The notes under the pieces: generated by a model
Databases searched by the model: none
The model's input: only the letters and a program-made list of their open reading frames with translations
Told to the model about the DNA's origin: nothing
Position numbers and translations under genes: made by a program
Shown here: piece after piece, positions 13,290-20,277 of the stretch
How positions within the stretch are numbered: position 1 is the first letter of the stretch
Layout of the letters: each line of letters opens with the position of its first letter
DNA from: a virus
DNA: 20,277 nucleotides
Direction: 5' to 3' (one strand)
IMG/VR virus record: IMGVR_UViG_3300042566_000259
Span: 1 to 20,277 of that record

Positions 13290-13309
13290 CTCTTAAAAGG
13301 AGAAAACCC

Positions 13310-13693
13310 GTGTCCCTTCGTGACCACATCCTGTCCTGTGACGATGTCCAGAAAGAAATCATTGATGTTCCTCAGTGGGGCTGCAAGATTTCTGTCCATG
13401 GCATGTCAGGCGCCGCTCGTACCCAGATGATTCAGAACGCTGCCGATAACGACGGCGTAATGAACTTCGCAAAGATGATGCCAGACATCGTCATCATGTG
13501 TACATACGACCCTGAAACAGATGAGCAAGTATTTGCCGAGAGCGACCGTGAGACCCTGATGCTCAAATCAGGTGCCGCACTGGACCTCATTGTCAACACC
13601 GCTATGCGAATCTCGGGATTGCTTGAAGATGCAGTCGACAAGGCAGGCAAGGATTTCTCGAACGCCCCAGCCAACGCTTCCTCTTTGAGTTAG
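13310..13693 (+). CDS. Tail assembly chaperone, short (G-like) form
   Basis: The GTG at 13310 follows AAAAGGAGAA (13295-13304). The 127-aa product (DDVQKEIIDVPQWGCKISVH, then GMSGAARTQMIQNAADNDG, DPETDEQVF, LMLKSGAALDLIVNTAMRIS) has the composition of short tail assembly chaperones that precede the tape measure gene, with a typical late segment resembling SGL.EDAV..A.KDF. The gene ends at TAG 13691-13693, where a second open frame continues (next entry). The chaperones bind the tape measure and guide tube assembly. They are not part of the finished tail. Confidence 0.86.
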   Translation: MSLRDHILSCDDVQKEIIDVPQWGCKISVHGMSGAARTQMIQNAADNDGVMNFAKMMPDIVIMCTYDPETDEQVFAESDRETLMLKSGAALDLIVNTAMRISGLLEDAVDKAGKDFSNAPANASSLS

Positions 13694-13827
13694 CCGAGTC
13701 GCTGGGGCGAACAGTCGGAGAGTTGCTTTACGGCTCTGGGGGTCATCGTGCGATTTCATCGCAGGAGATAACAGAGTGGATGGCGCTCTACAAATTAAGG
13801 AACTGGGAGCAACAGCAAAAACGATGA
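13310..13827 (+). CDS. Tail assembly chaperone, -1 frameshift (GT-like) product
   Basis: In the -1 frame an open stretch runs from 13627 (after a TGA at 13624) to TGA 13825-13827. It contains no ATG, GTG or TTG start before the end of the short form. It encodes FELAESLGRTVGELLYGSGG and, further on, ISSQEITEWMALYKLRNWEQ. This is the characteristic second half (LAxxLGxTVxELL...Elt.W.Aly) of phage GT chaperones. Translation must therefore shift -1 between 13627 and 13693, giving a product of about 172 aa. No canonical X-XXY-YYZ heptamer is present in that stretch. Candidates are G-GAT-TTC (13651-13657) and C-GCC-CCA (13663-13669), each with only the A-site tRNA re-pairing well. The slip site is unresolved; the frameshift itself is well supported. 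Confidence 0.83.
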
Positions 13828-13840
13828 GGATGAACTAAAG

Positions 13841-16800
13841 ATGGCAATGCTTGAGGTTGTAGCACACCTGAAGGCGAACGCTGACAACATGGTCAGCGGG
13901 TTTCGTCAAGCCCAAGGTGCTGCAGACAACTTTGGGCAATCTGTTCAGCGTCAATCTGGAGTAGTGCAGCGTGGCTTTGGAATCATGTCCAAGGCAGCGA
14001 TTGTCGGTGGTGGCATGATGCAAACCGCCATGATTATGGGCGCAAAAATGGGTATCGGTTTCGCTATGGCGAACGAGCAAGCCATCATTTCATTCAAAAC
14101 TCTCCTTGGTAGCCAAGAAAAAGCAGAGGCAATGTTCAAGGACTTGCAAGAATTTGCTGCTTCTACTCCATTTGAGTTCCCTCAACTTCGTGATGCTGCT
14201 TCTAAGTTGCTCACCACTGGCGTTGCCGCTGAGCGTGTCAAACCAATTTTGACCGCCATCGGTGACTCAACCGCTGCTATGGGCACGGGCGCTGAAGGTA
14301 TCGCTGCAGCGACCCGTGCTTTGCAGCAGATGAACCTTGTCGGCAAGGTAACTGGTCAGGACATGATGCAGTTGGCGAACGCTGGTATTCCTGCTTGGGA
14401 TGCGTTGGCAGCAGCCGCTAAAATGTCGGTTGCCGAGGTTAAAAAGGCAACTGAAAAGGGAACTCTGCAGGATTCTGTGGGTCTCTTGATGTCTGGTCTT
14501 GAGAATTATTCTGGTGAAGCCATGGGTCGTGTCAAAGGCATGATGGCTGAGCAGGCAAATACTTTGACTGGTTTGATGTCCACTTTGAAGGACAACATCA
14601 ACATTGCGCTTGGCGAGATGATGGCTCCAGCCACCGAAGGAATCAAAGACGCAATGCCTGCCATCAATGATGCGATTGGCAAAACCATGAAGTCGATGGC
14701 TAAACCAATTAACGAAATGGTCCAAGTCATGATGGATGCTTTCCAGAAATTGATACCTGCTTTGGAACCGATGATGAACGCTTTGTCCACAATCATGGTT
14801 GCTGTGGTATCGGCTTTGGTGCCAATGGTTGCTCAACTTGCAACTGCACTGCCCTCGTTGCAGCCTGTTTTTGTTGCAATTGGTCAAGCCATCGGCGATT
14901 TAAGTGTTGTTGTCGCCCCTCTGATTACACAATTCGTCACTGAATTGGTACCAGTTATCGGATTTGCGGCAACGGCTGTTTCTGGACTTACTGGTTTTAT
15001 TGCGGAACACAGGGGCGCTCTTGAAGCACTGACACCCGTGGTCGCTGCCGCCGCTGGCGCTTATTTGGCTTTCAAGGCAGTCGGCAAGATTAATGCGTTG
15101 TTCGGCAGCGCAAAACAAATCTGGGCATTGGTCACCGCAACAGTGGCAAAGACCGCAGCGGTCGGCGGGGAGGCTGCGGTCACGAGCACGGCAGCGGCTG
15201 CACAGGCTGCTCTTGCAGTTGCACAAGCATCAGCCATGGTCGCCGCTGGAGGCGGAGCAGCAGCAACTGCTGCCTACACCGCTGCACTGGCAGCCCAACA
15301 AGCGGCTACGGCGTCCGCTACAGCGGCACAGACTGGGTTGAATGTAGCCCTGATTTCTAACCCAATCGGTCTGGTTATCGCTGCAGTAGTTGCTCTTGTC
15401 GTTGCCGTTGTCGTTATGTGGAAGAAGTTTGACTGGTTCCGCCGTGGAATGAAGGGACTTTGGAACTCAATCGTCAGCATTGTGCAAACCGCCATCAACC
15501 TTATTCTGGGTTACTACGAATTTTGGATTAACGCTGTTATCACTGGCGTAAACCTGATTATCAAGGCTTGGAACAAAATTCCGTGGAACAAAGACATTGA
15601 GCCGCTCAACAAAGTCAATCTTCAGTTGGACATCACTGGCGCAAAAGTCGACAACATCAAGAAGGGCATTAACGGTATCGAGGGTGCCGCCACTGCCGCA
15701 AGTCAGACAATCAACGGTTGGGGTCAAAACCTCAGCCCTGAAATGATTGCCTTGATGCGAACCAGCCGTGCAGGTAATTATGACTACACAAAGAACAAAC
15801 CGACAGCGGGTTATGGAGCAGGTGCAGGCGGCGATACGGGAGGAGCAAATCCTCTCCAAAAATTGATTGATGCCACCAAGAAGGTTGGGGCTGATGCTGT
15901 GTCAAAAGCGGAGTCTTTCTTCAAAGACCTGACTAACCGTGCCGATGATTTTGCTAAAAGCATTAAGAGTTCGATGATGGCAGTCTGGTCATTCTCCAAT
16001 GCGATGAGTGATGCTTTGTCATCACAAAAGGATTATCAAGAGGCTCTAAACAATGTCGCTGAGGCTGAACAAGCCGTCGCACAGGCTATGTCTACCCGTG
16101 ACATGGCTGCATACAGTCGTGCCATTCAGGATTACGCTGAGGCAACTGACAATCTTGCATCTGCTGAGAAGAGCAAGATGACCTTCATGCAGTCATTGAA
16201 GAAGCAGTATGAAGATGCAAAGCGGTTTGGGGAAATCCTTACTGCTTTGCGGAAAGCAAACCTCAACGAAGCAGGAATTGCTCAAATCGTGGCTGCTGGA
16301 GCAGAGGCTGGAACAAAAATTGGTGAAGAGATTCTGGCTGGCGGCGAATCCGCAATCAGCGATGCGAACACTTGGTACAACGAACTTTTGAAGGCATCAA
16401 ACGATGCAGCCAATGCCGCCAAGGACCAGTTCTATGCTCAAGGTTTGTCTCAAGGTGAGCAACTTGTAAAGGGAATCACTGACGCTGCCAAGAAAATGGA
16501 CCTTCGTTTGACCTCAAAAGGTATGACGAAAGCACAGATTGAGAAGTTGCAAAAGAACTTCAGTGTCAACATTGGGTTCTCAATGACCTCTTTGAGCGAA
16601 CTTGCTACGCCGATGGCTAAGGGCGGCATCGTTCGTGCCCGCAGCGGCGGAACGCTGGCTTTGCTTGGCGAGGCTGGTCGTGACGAAGCGGTCATCCCGC
16701 TCGGCAAGGGCGGTAATGCGACGGGCAACACCTACCACATCACGGTCCAAGCAGGAATCGGCGACGAGCAGGAGATTGCCCGTCAACTCATTAAGGTCCT

Positions 16801-16849
16801 GCAATCACATGAAAAGCGTGTCGGTCGTCTCCCACTGAAGGTGATGTAA
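13841..16849 (+). CDS. Tape measure protein
   Basis: At 1002 aa this is the longest product and directly follows the chaperones, as expected. AGGA (13828-13831) lies upstream; ATG 13847 is a nearby alternative. Around residues 80-210 it matches the tape measure N-terminal region (FKTLLGSQEKAEAMFKDLQE, then FEFPQLRDAASKLL, TGQDMMQLANAGIPAWDALA). The rest is long helices, an Ala/Thr-rich stretch (about 390-500) and a hydrophobic segment (about 507-530, IGLVIAAVVALVVAVVVMWK) that could insert in the membrane during DNA ejection. The C-terminus has LALLGEAGRDEAVIPLGKGG, a frequent tape measure ending. At 1.5 angstrom per residue it predicts a tail of about 150 nm. It ends in a TAATG overlap with the next gene. 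Confidence 0.93.
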   Translation: MAMLEVVAHLKANADNMVSGFRQAQGAADNFGQSVQRQSGVVQRGFGIMSKAAIVGGGMMQTAMIMGAKMGIGFAMANEQAIISFKTLLGSQEKAEAMFKDLQEFAASTPFEFPQLRDAASKLLTTGVAAERVKPILTAIGDSTAAMGTGAEGIAAATRALQQMNLVGKVTGQDMMQLANAGIPAWDALAAAAKMSVAEVKKATEKGTLQDSVGLLMSGLENYSGEAMGRVKGMMAEQANTLTGLMSTLKDNINIALGEMMAPATEGIKDAMPAINDAIGKTMKSMAKPINEMVQVMMDAFQKLIPALEPMMNALSTIMVAVVSALVPMVAQLATALPSLQPVFVAIGQAIGDLSVVVAPLITQFVTELVPVIGFAATAVSGLTGFIAEHRGALEALTPVVAAAAGAYLAFKAVGKINALFGSAKQIWALVTATVAKTAAVGGEAAVTSTAAAAQAALAVAQASAMVAAGGGAAATAAYTAALAAQQAATASATAAQTGLNVALISNPIGLVIAAVVALVVAVVVMWKKFDWFRRGMKGLWNSIVSIVQTAINLILGYYEFWINAVITGVNLIIKAWNKIPWNKDIEPLNKVNLQLDITGAKVDNIKKGINGIEGAATAASQTINGWGQNLSPEMIALMRTSRAGNYDYTKNKPTAGYGAGAGGDTGGANPLQKLIDATKKVGADAVSKAESFFKDLTNRADDFAKSIKSSMMAVWSFSNAMSDALSSQKDYQEALNNVAEAEQAVAQAMSTRDMAAYSRAIQDYAEATDNLASAEKSKMTFMQSLKKQYEDAKRFGEILTALRKANLNEAGIAQIVAAGAEAGTKIGEEILAGGESAISDANTWYNELLKASNDAANAAKDQFYAQGLSQGEQLVKGITDAAKKMDLRLTSKGMTKAQIEKLQKNFSVNIGFSMTSLSELATPMAKGGIVRARSGGTLALLGEAGRDEAVIPLGKGGNATGNTYHITVQAGIGDEQEIARQLIKVLQSHEKRVGRLPLKVM

Positions 16850-19584
16850 TGGCTTATCCAGACCTCAAGGTCTACATGGCGTTTTCTGATGGTCCTTATG
16901 TCCAGAACCCCACTTGGACATCGATTACGGAATGGGTGCTTAATTGCAAAATCAATCGTGGTCGAGGCGACGACTTTGATTCGTCGTTTGTTTCCACCGC
17001 CTCGTTGACTTTGAACAACAACACACGGTTGTTTGACCCTTTCAACACGAGCAGCACCTACAACAACCAGTTGACTCCGAGGCGACCCATCAAAATAACG
17101 GGCACAGCGAATGGAACGGAATACATTATTTTTCGTGGGTTTGTCAGTGGATTCCCTGTGTCTTGGGGTTCCGCAGGAAAGATTTCGACGGTATCTATTC
17201 AGGCTTACGACATTGTCAGTTTGTTGAACTCAGCCAACCTTCGTAACGATTTTGCGGACATCTACACCCGCTCTCTTTCTCCAGTTCATTACTACAAGTG
17301 CTCCGATGCGAATGGGTCTACAACCATTAAGGACTTTGGTTCAGCGGTAAAAGATTTGTCCTTAAGCGGCTCAACTATCCCACTGGTTTCCTCATTTCCG
17401 CTCGGGATGGGGTTGAGCGGCGACTCAGCAGACCTCATTGATTCTCCCTATTTGTATTCGGCTGCTGCAACTCCAACCACAGGAAACATAACAATTTCTT
17501 TCTGGGCACGATGGAACTCCACGGACAACACTGAGCAAGTGTTTTACATGGGTTCTGCTGGTGACTCAATTGCAATTGAAGGCAATTACCAGTACGCAAC
17601 TGGTCAATACGGTGTTTTTGTTGAAACAAACCGTGGTGGAAGTATTCATCAAGCGTGGTCCCAAACTGGACGCACCCCAACTAACACCATCGCAAAGCAC
17701 TATGCGGTCACATACACCAAATCATCGGGCGTCGTTCAGGTTTACATCAACGGCGTTGCACAAACAATGGCTTCAACGGGAGTCAATACCTCAATCAACC
17801 TGTTTCCAGCAACCTCGATTACCCTGCTCAACATTGCTTTTCAAGAAGTCGCTCTGTTCGACAAAATCCTGACACCCACGGAGATAGAGACCATTTACCA
17901 ATTTGGTGCTGGCTCTTCAGACGAATCAACAACAGCCAGAATTAATCGTCTTATCGCCCTCACGGACTTGTCCCCGTGGACAACGATGAAGTCCATCCAC
18001 ACATCACCAGTCGCAACCATTAGCGGAATCCCAGAACCCAATGCGATTGTCTCCGAAACCCTTCAACAGGTCATGGAAACAGAAGGTGGATACATGTTTG
18101 CCACCCGTGAAGGTGTCCTAAAAACAGTCAATCGAAACTATCTTTCAACCAATAGCACCTCCATCACCCCTCAAATCGTCATCGCTGATGATGGCACTGG
18201 AACGGAATACAGCGGAGAAATTGAAATCTGGTACGACGGCGACAACTTCCGTAACGAAGTAACCGTCAAACAAGCAAGCGGTCTGCAGGTTTATGCGAGT
18301 GACGAAACATCGGTTGCCAATTTTGGTCGGCACAGTTATTCCATCGAGAGTCAAAGCGGTTCGGAAACGGAAGCGTCAGACCTTGCCAACCATTGGCTGA
18401 CCTTTTACAAGCAGATTGTTCCTTCGGTGAGCGCCATTGAAATCGGTAAGAAAACAAGCACAGGGGCGGCTTGGGCAACTCTTCTGCAATTAGAGGTTCT
18501 GGACCGTGTCACATTCAAGAGAACACCTTCTATTGGGTCGGCTTTTGTGACTGACCTGATTTTGAATTCTATTGAATTCGACCTGCAACCAAAAAAATGG
18601 AGCATGAAGGTAACTGGTTCGAAGCGGTTCTCATTGCTTCCACCGACGGCAACTTCCTTGTCGGTTTCCTTCAATCAGAGCAGTGCAACCTTCGGTGCCA
18701 ATGTCAATGCGAATGGCAATTCAACGACTGTTGAGTTCCAATACAGCACATCGTCCACATTCTCTTCTGGTGTCACAACGGTCTCAGGAAGCCCTTCTCC
18801 GCTGACAGGAAGCACCTCGACCGCTGTTTCTGCCTCTGTTAGCGGACTTTCCAACGGAACACTTTACTACTACCGAGTTAAAGCGACCAACTCTGTTGCT
18901 ACAACCTTTTTGTCAGGTTCATTTACAACTTACACTCTCAAAACGGTTCGCTTTTCTTCCAGTGGTACATGGACCAAGCCGACGGCTCCAACAGGCGGCG
19001 CAGCCCTTAGTTCAGGCATCGATGCGTTTGTAATTGGCGGCGGCGGAAGCAATTCTAATTTTGCTTACGGTGGTGCTGGTGGCGGAGCGGCAGTATCTAA
19101 TTCTTCTCTCAGTCTTGCCTCAAGCATGGTTGCTGTAATCGGTGCAGCCGACGGCACATCGTCGTTAACAAACCTTGGTACAGCAGCAAAAGGAAACTTC
19201 ACTGACGATTTTTTTAATCCTGACGGCGCTAGTAGCGGCAGCGGGTTTGGCGGAGGCACAGGCTATTTAGACATACTTGCCACTTTCCCATCAAATGGCG
19301 GTGGTGGTGGTGGTAACTCATCAGCGGGCGTAAGTGTGCCTTCATCAACTGGCTATGGCGGTGACGGAGGTACTGGCTCCACGGTTTACACCTTTACCTA
19401 TGGTTCGGGTGGCGGCGGATTCGGTGATTTTGGTTCTGGGGCAAACGGCGGTGGCAGTGCTTCGACCTATGGACGAGGCGGTGACGGCGGTGGAGTGGGT
19501 TTTTCAGCCACTGGTGGCTATGGCGGATTTAAGTATTATGGACCGACGGGTAGCCGCTCTGGAACAGGATGGACTGAAGTATGA
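16849..19584 (+). CDS. Minor tail protein (hub) with LamG, FN3 and Gly-rich domains
   Basis: The ATG overlaps the tape measure stop by one base. The 911-aa product has an N-terminal distal-tail/hub-like region (about residues 1-135, WVLNCKINRGRGDDFDSSFV and FRGFVSGFPVSWGSAGKIST), a LamG/concanavalin-like domain (about 141-347, with NITISFWARWNST and HYAVTYTKSSGVVQVYINGV), a second hub-like region (about 350-590) that ends in strands typical of actinophage minor tail proteins, an FN3-like domain (about 600-700, GTLYYYRVKATNS) and a Gly-rich end (about 720-900) finishing GGFKYYGPTGSRSGTGWTEV. The LamG insert interrupts the hub fold. The last two domains are paralogous to the protein at 4881-6065. 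It probably acts at the tail tip in host recognition. Confidence 0.87.
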   Translation: MAYPDLKVYMAFSDGPYVQNPTWTSITEWVLNCKINRGRGDDFDSSFVSTASLTLNNNTRLFDPFNTSSTYNNQLTPRRPIKITGTANGTEYIIFRGFVSGFPVSWGSAGKISTVSIQAYDIVSLLNSANLRNDFADIYTRSLSPVHYYKCSDANGSTTIKDFGSAVKDLSLSGSTIPLVSSFPLGMGLSGDSADLIDSPYLYSAAATPTTGNITISFWARWNSTDNTEQVFYMGSAGDSIAIEGNYQYATGQYGVFVETNRGGSIHQAWSQTGRTPTNTIAKHYAVTYTKSSGVVQVYINGVAQTMASTGVNTSINLFPATSITLLNIAFQEVALFDKILTPTEIETIYQFGAGSSDESTTARINRLIALTDLSPWTTMKSIHTSPVATISGIPEPNAIVSETLQQVMETEGGYMFATREGVLKTVNRNYLSTNSTSITPQIVIADDGTGTEYSGEIEIWYDGDNFRNEVTVKQASGLQVYASDETSVANFGRHSYSIESQSGSETEASDLANHWLTFYKQIVPSVSAIEIGKKTSTGAAWATLLQLEVLDRVTFKRTPSIGSAFVTDLILNSIEFDLQPKKWSMKVTGSKRFSLLPPTATSLSVSFNQSSATFGANVNANGNSTTVEFQYSTSSTFSSGVTTVSGSPSPLTGSTSTAVSASVSGLSNGTLYYYRVKATNSVATTFLSGSFTTYTLKTVRFSSSGTWTKPTAPTGGAALSSGIDAFVIGGGGSNSNFAYGGAGGGAAVSNSSLSLASSMVAVIGAADGTSSLTNLGTAAKGNFTDDFFNPDGASSGSGFGGGTGYLDILATFPSNGGGGGGNSSAGVSVPSSTGYGGDGGTGSTVYTFTYGSGGGGFGDFGSGANGGGSASTYGRGGDGGGVGFSATGGYGGFKYYGPTGSRSGTGWTEV

Positions 19585-19907
19585 CAATGACCTTTGCACT
19601 TATCGACGCTGACAATCAAGTTGTCAATGTGATTCTTGTGCCGATTGATGCGATGCTTGATGAGGACGGAAACATCGACGAATCAATTGGCGCTCAATAC
19701 TGCCAACAGTTTCACAATGGCACTTGGATTCGAACCTGTTTGAACGGGTCAATTAGAAAGAATTATGCAGCAGCGGGGTCAAGTTATGACCCTGAACGGG
19801 ACGCTTTTATTTTGCCCAAACCTGCCGAAAGAGCAGTGTTGGATGAGGCAACAAGCCAATGGACCATCGATGGCTTCTTCCCGCCTTACAGAGAGTTGCG
19901 CCAGTAG
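19581..19907 (+). CDS. Conserved small phage protein, tail-associated
   Basis: The start is an ATGA overlap with the preceding gene. The 108-aa product has the pattern N-x-V-x-N-V-I near the start, then GAQYCQQFHNGTWIRTCLNG, IRKNYAAAGSSYDPERDAFI and PKPAERAVLDEATSQWTIDG. This is a recurrent small protein in aquatic phages, in which FRKNYAGIGYTYD...RDAFIPPKP...W.L.(E/D)..C.W is the usual wording (family recollection, no search done). Its function is unproven; it is usually found close to tail fibre genes, so a fibre-associated or assembly role is likely. It is followed by a 75-bp gap holding one ATGCGA copy. Confidence 0.85.
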   Translation: MTMTFALIDADNQVVNVILVPIDAMLDEDGNIDESIGAQYCQQFHNGTWIRTCLNGSIRKNYAAAGSSYDPERDAFILPKPAERAVLDEATSQWTIDGFFPPYRELRQ

Positions 19908-19956
19908 ACGGCTTTAATGCGATGCACTAGGATGGTCTCGCTATCCAAGTGACCCC

Positions 19957-19971
19957 TGTGTCCCAGACACA
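19957..19971 (+). promoter_or_regulatory. 6-bp hairpin upstream of the holin-like gene
   Basis: TGTGTC (19957-19962), CCA and GACACA (19966-19971) form a perfect inverted repeat that ends two bases before the AGAGG ribosome site (19973-19977). No T-run follows, so it is not a terminator. Close to a ribosome site it could modulate translation or block upstream readthrough. No strong promoter is visible in the 75-bp gap. Confidence 0.4.
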
Positions 19972-19982
19972 AGAGGTTCATC

Positions 19983-20207
19983 ATGAAGCAAATCGTTCTC
20001 CGTGTTTTCGCCGTATTCGGCTATTCAAGCCTTGCCATGATTGGCGGCGCTTCAATGCTTGGCGTATCTGTGCTCAAAGGTGCAGCCCTTGCTGGAATCG
20101 TTGCTGCAAGCCAAGTAATCGAAAAGTTGGCTCGTGCTTACGCCGATGACGGCGTCGTTTCCAAGGCTGAACTAAATGAAATTTTCGGCGCTTCGAAGGG
20201 CGAGTAG
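19983..20207 (+). CDS. Holin-like small membrane protein
   Basis: AGAGG (19973-19977) precedes the ATG. The 74-aa product has a hydrophobic segment from about residue 7 to 28 (VFAVFGYSSLAMIGGASMLG), a second, more amphipathic Ala/Val-rich stretch (about 32-47) and a charged C-terminus (RAYADDGVVSKAELNEIF) that ends with a short D-x-x-x-x-K-x-E-L-x-x-I-F helix. Small holins of actinophages have this form: a membrane helix plus a DGx(L/V)(T/S)xxE(L/I)xxxF tail. Its position after the tail genes and directly before a secreted protein fits a lysis cassette. A structural membrane protein is the alternative. Confidence 0.72.
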   Translation: MKQIVLRVFAVFGYSSLAMIGGASMLGVSVLKGAALAGIVAASQVIEKLARAYADDGVVSKAELNEIFGASKGE

Positions 20208-20277
20208 CCTCCTACTTTTTGCTGTCCCGCTCCTGTCCCTGACTGGGGCGGGCTTTGCCCATGCCGATGCGATTGTC
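20176..20277 (+). CDS. Start of a signal-peptide protein, possible endolysin (partial)
   Basis: An ATG at 20176, inside the end of the holin-like gene in another frame, opens a frame that stays open to the window edge (34 codons). AAGG (20163-20166) lies 9 nt upstream. The peptide MKFSALRRASSLLLFAVPLL continues SLTGAGFAHA and then DAIV. It is a textbook Sec signal peptide: basic n-region, hydrophobic core, AHA cleavage site. A secreted protein right after a holin-like gene suggests a Sec-exported lysin or another cell-wall enzyme, but the mature domain is outside the window. The 32-nt overlap implies coupled translation. Confidence 0.7.
   Translation, partial: MKFSALRRASSLLLFAVPLLSLTGAGFAHADAIV

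Larger units (their letters stand above)
639..20272 (+). repeat. Dispersed, oriented ATGCGA motif (37 copies on + strand)
   Basis: By eye I find ATGCGA starting at 639, 860, 1500, 1836, 2946, 3225, 4484, 4784, 5104, 6293, 6435, 7479, 7773, 8138, 8542, 8946, 9602, 9866, 10474, 10869, 11799, 12059, 12436, 12832, 13604, 14670, 15755, 15999, 16362, 16716, 17306, 18041, 18293, 18707, 19648, 19917 and 20267. The reverse complement occurs once (9253). Equal base use predicts about five per strand. Thirteen copies extend to ATGCGA[CT]TG, and 26 are preceded by G or A. The copies lie in most genes and in three intergenic spots (1500, 11799, 19917). My count was manual and may miss a copy. Confidence 0.8.

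Noticed and set aside
20203-20220. AGTAG-CCTC-CTACT followed by TTTT, resembling a weak rho-independent terminator after the holin-like gene
   Set aside because: It lies inside the open, signal-peptide-encoding frame that starts at 20176, and the stem has only five base pairs with few GC pairs. A terminator there would cut off the next gene.
639-20272. ATGCGA as a CRISPR or direct-repeat array
   Set aside because: The copies are single hexamers with variable spacing and no conserved flanks long enough for repeats or spacers. They are treated as a dispersed word.

Overview
The window is a structural-gene block of a tailed double-stranded DNA phage. All genes I accept lie on the + strand, are tightly packed (1-20 nt overlaps or short gaps) and mostly carry purine-rich ribosome binding sites. 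The order runs from head genes through neck genes, tail tube, frameshifted tail assembly chaperone, tape measure and minor tail protein to a holin-like protein: the layout of a long-tailed, probably siphovirus-type phage. A secreted Rpf-like transglycosylase (a family largely confined to Actinobacteria) and the general character of the tail genes point to an actinobacterial host of moderate GC, plausibly aquatic. The host is an inference.

Layout. 1-1476: end of an upstream gene, a 47-aa zinc-ribbon protein and a 388-aa zinc-motif plus possible OB-fold protein. 1477-1585: a gap with a hairpin and a nested stem-loop. 1586-3730: scaffold-like protein, decoration protein, major capsid protein. 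3748-8665: a 4.9-kb block of a small protein and adhesin- or fibre-like genes, including a fibre built of about 21 repeats of 20-22 residues, placed between the capsid and neck genes. 8738-10616: head-tail connector (fused to a BppU-like domain), stopper, HK97 gp10-like neck protein and tail terminator. 10613-11036: two small zinc-ribbon proteins, one Com-like. 11037-11770: a good sigma70-type promoter, a leader and the secreted Rpf-like enzyme. 11923-13827: a small acidic-tailed protein, two paralogous tail tube proteins and the tail assembly chaperone with a -1 frameshift product. 13841-19907: tape measure, a large minor tail protein with LamG, FN3 and Gly-rich domains, and a small conserved phage protein. 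19983-20277: a holin-like protein and the start of an overlapping signal-peptide gene that runs off the edge.

The most unexpected signal is not a gene. The hexamer ATGCGA occurs 37 times on the + strand by my count and once on the - strand, where about five per strand are expected. The copies are unusually evenly spaced (smallest start-to-start distance 142 bp, mean 545 bp), fall in all three codon phases and also lie in intergenic DNA. This looks like an oriented DNA (or RNA) signal written across the genome. What reads it cannot be told from this window.
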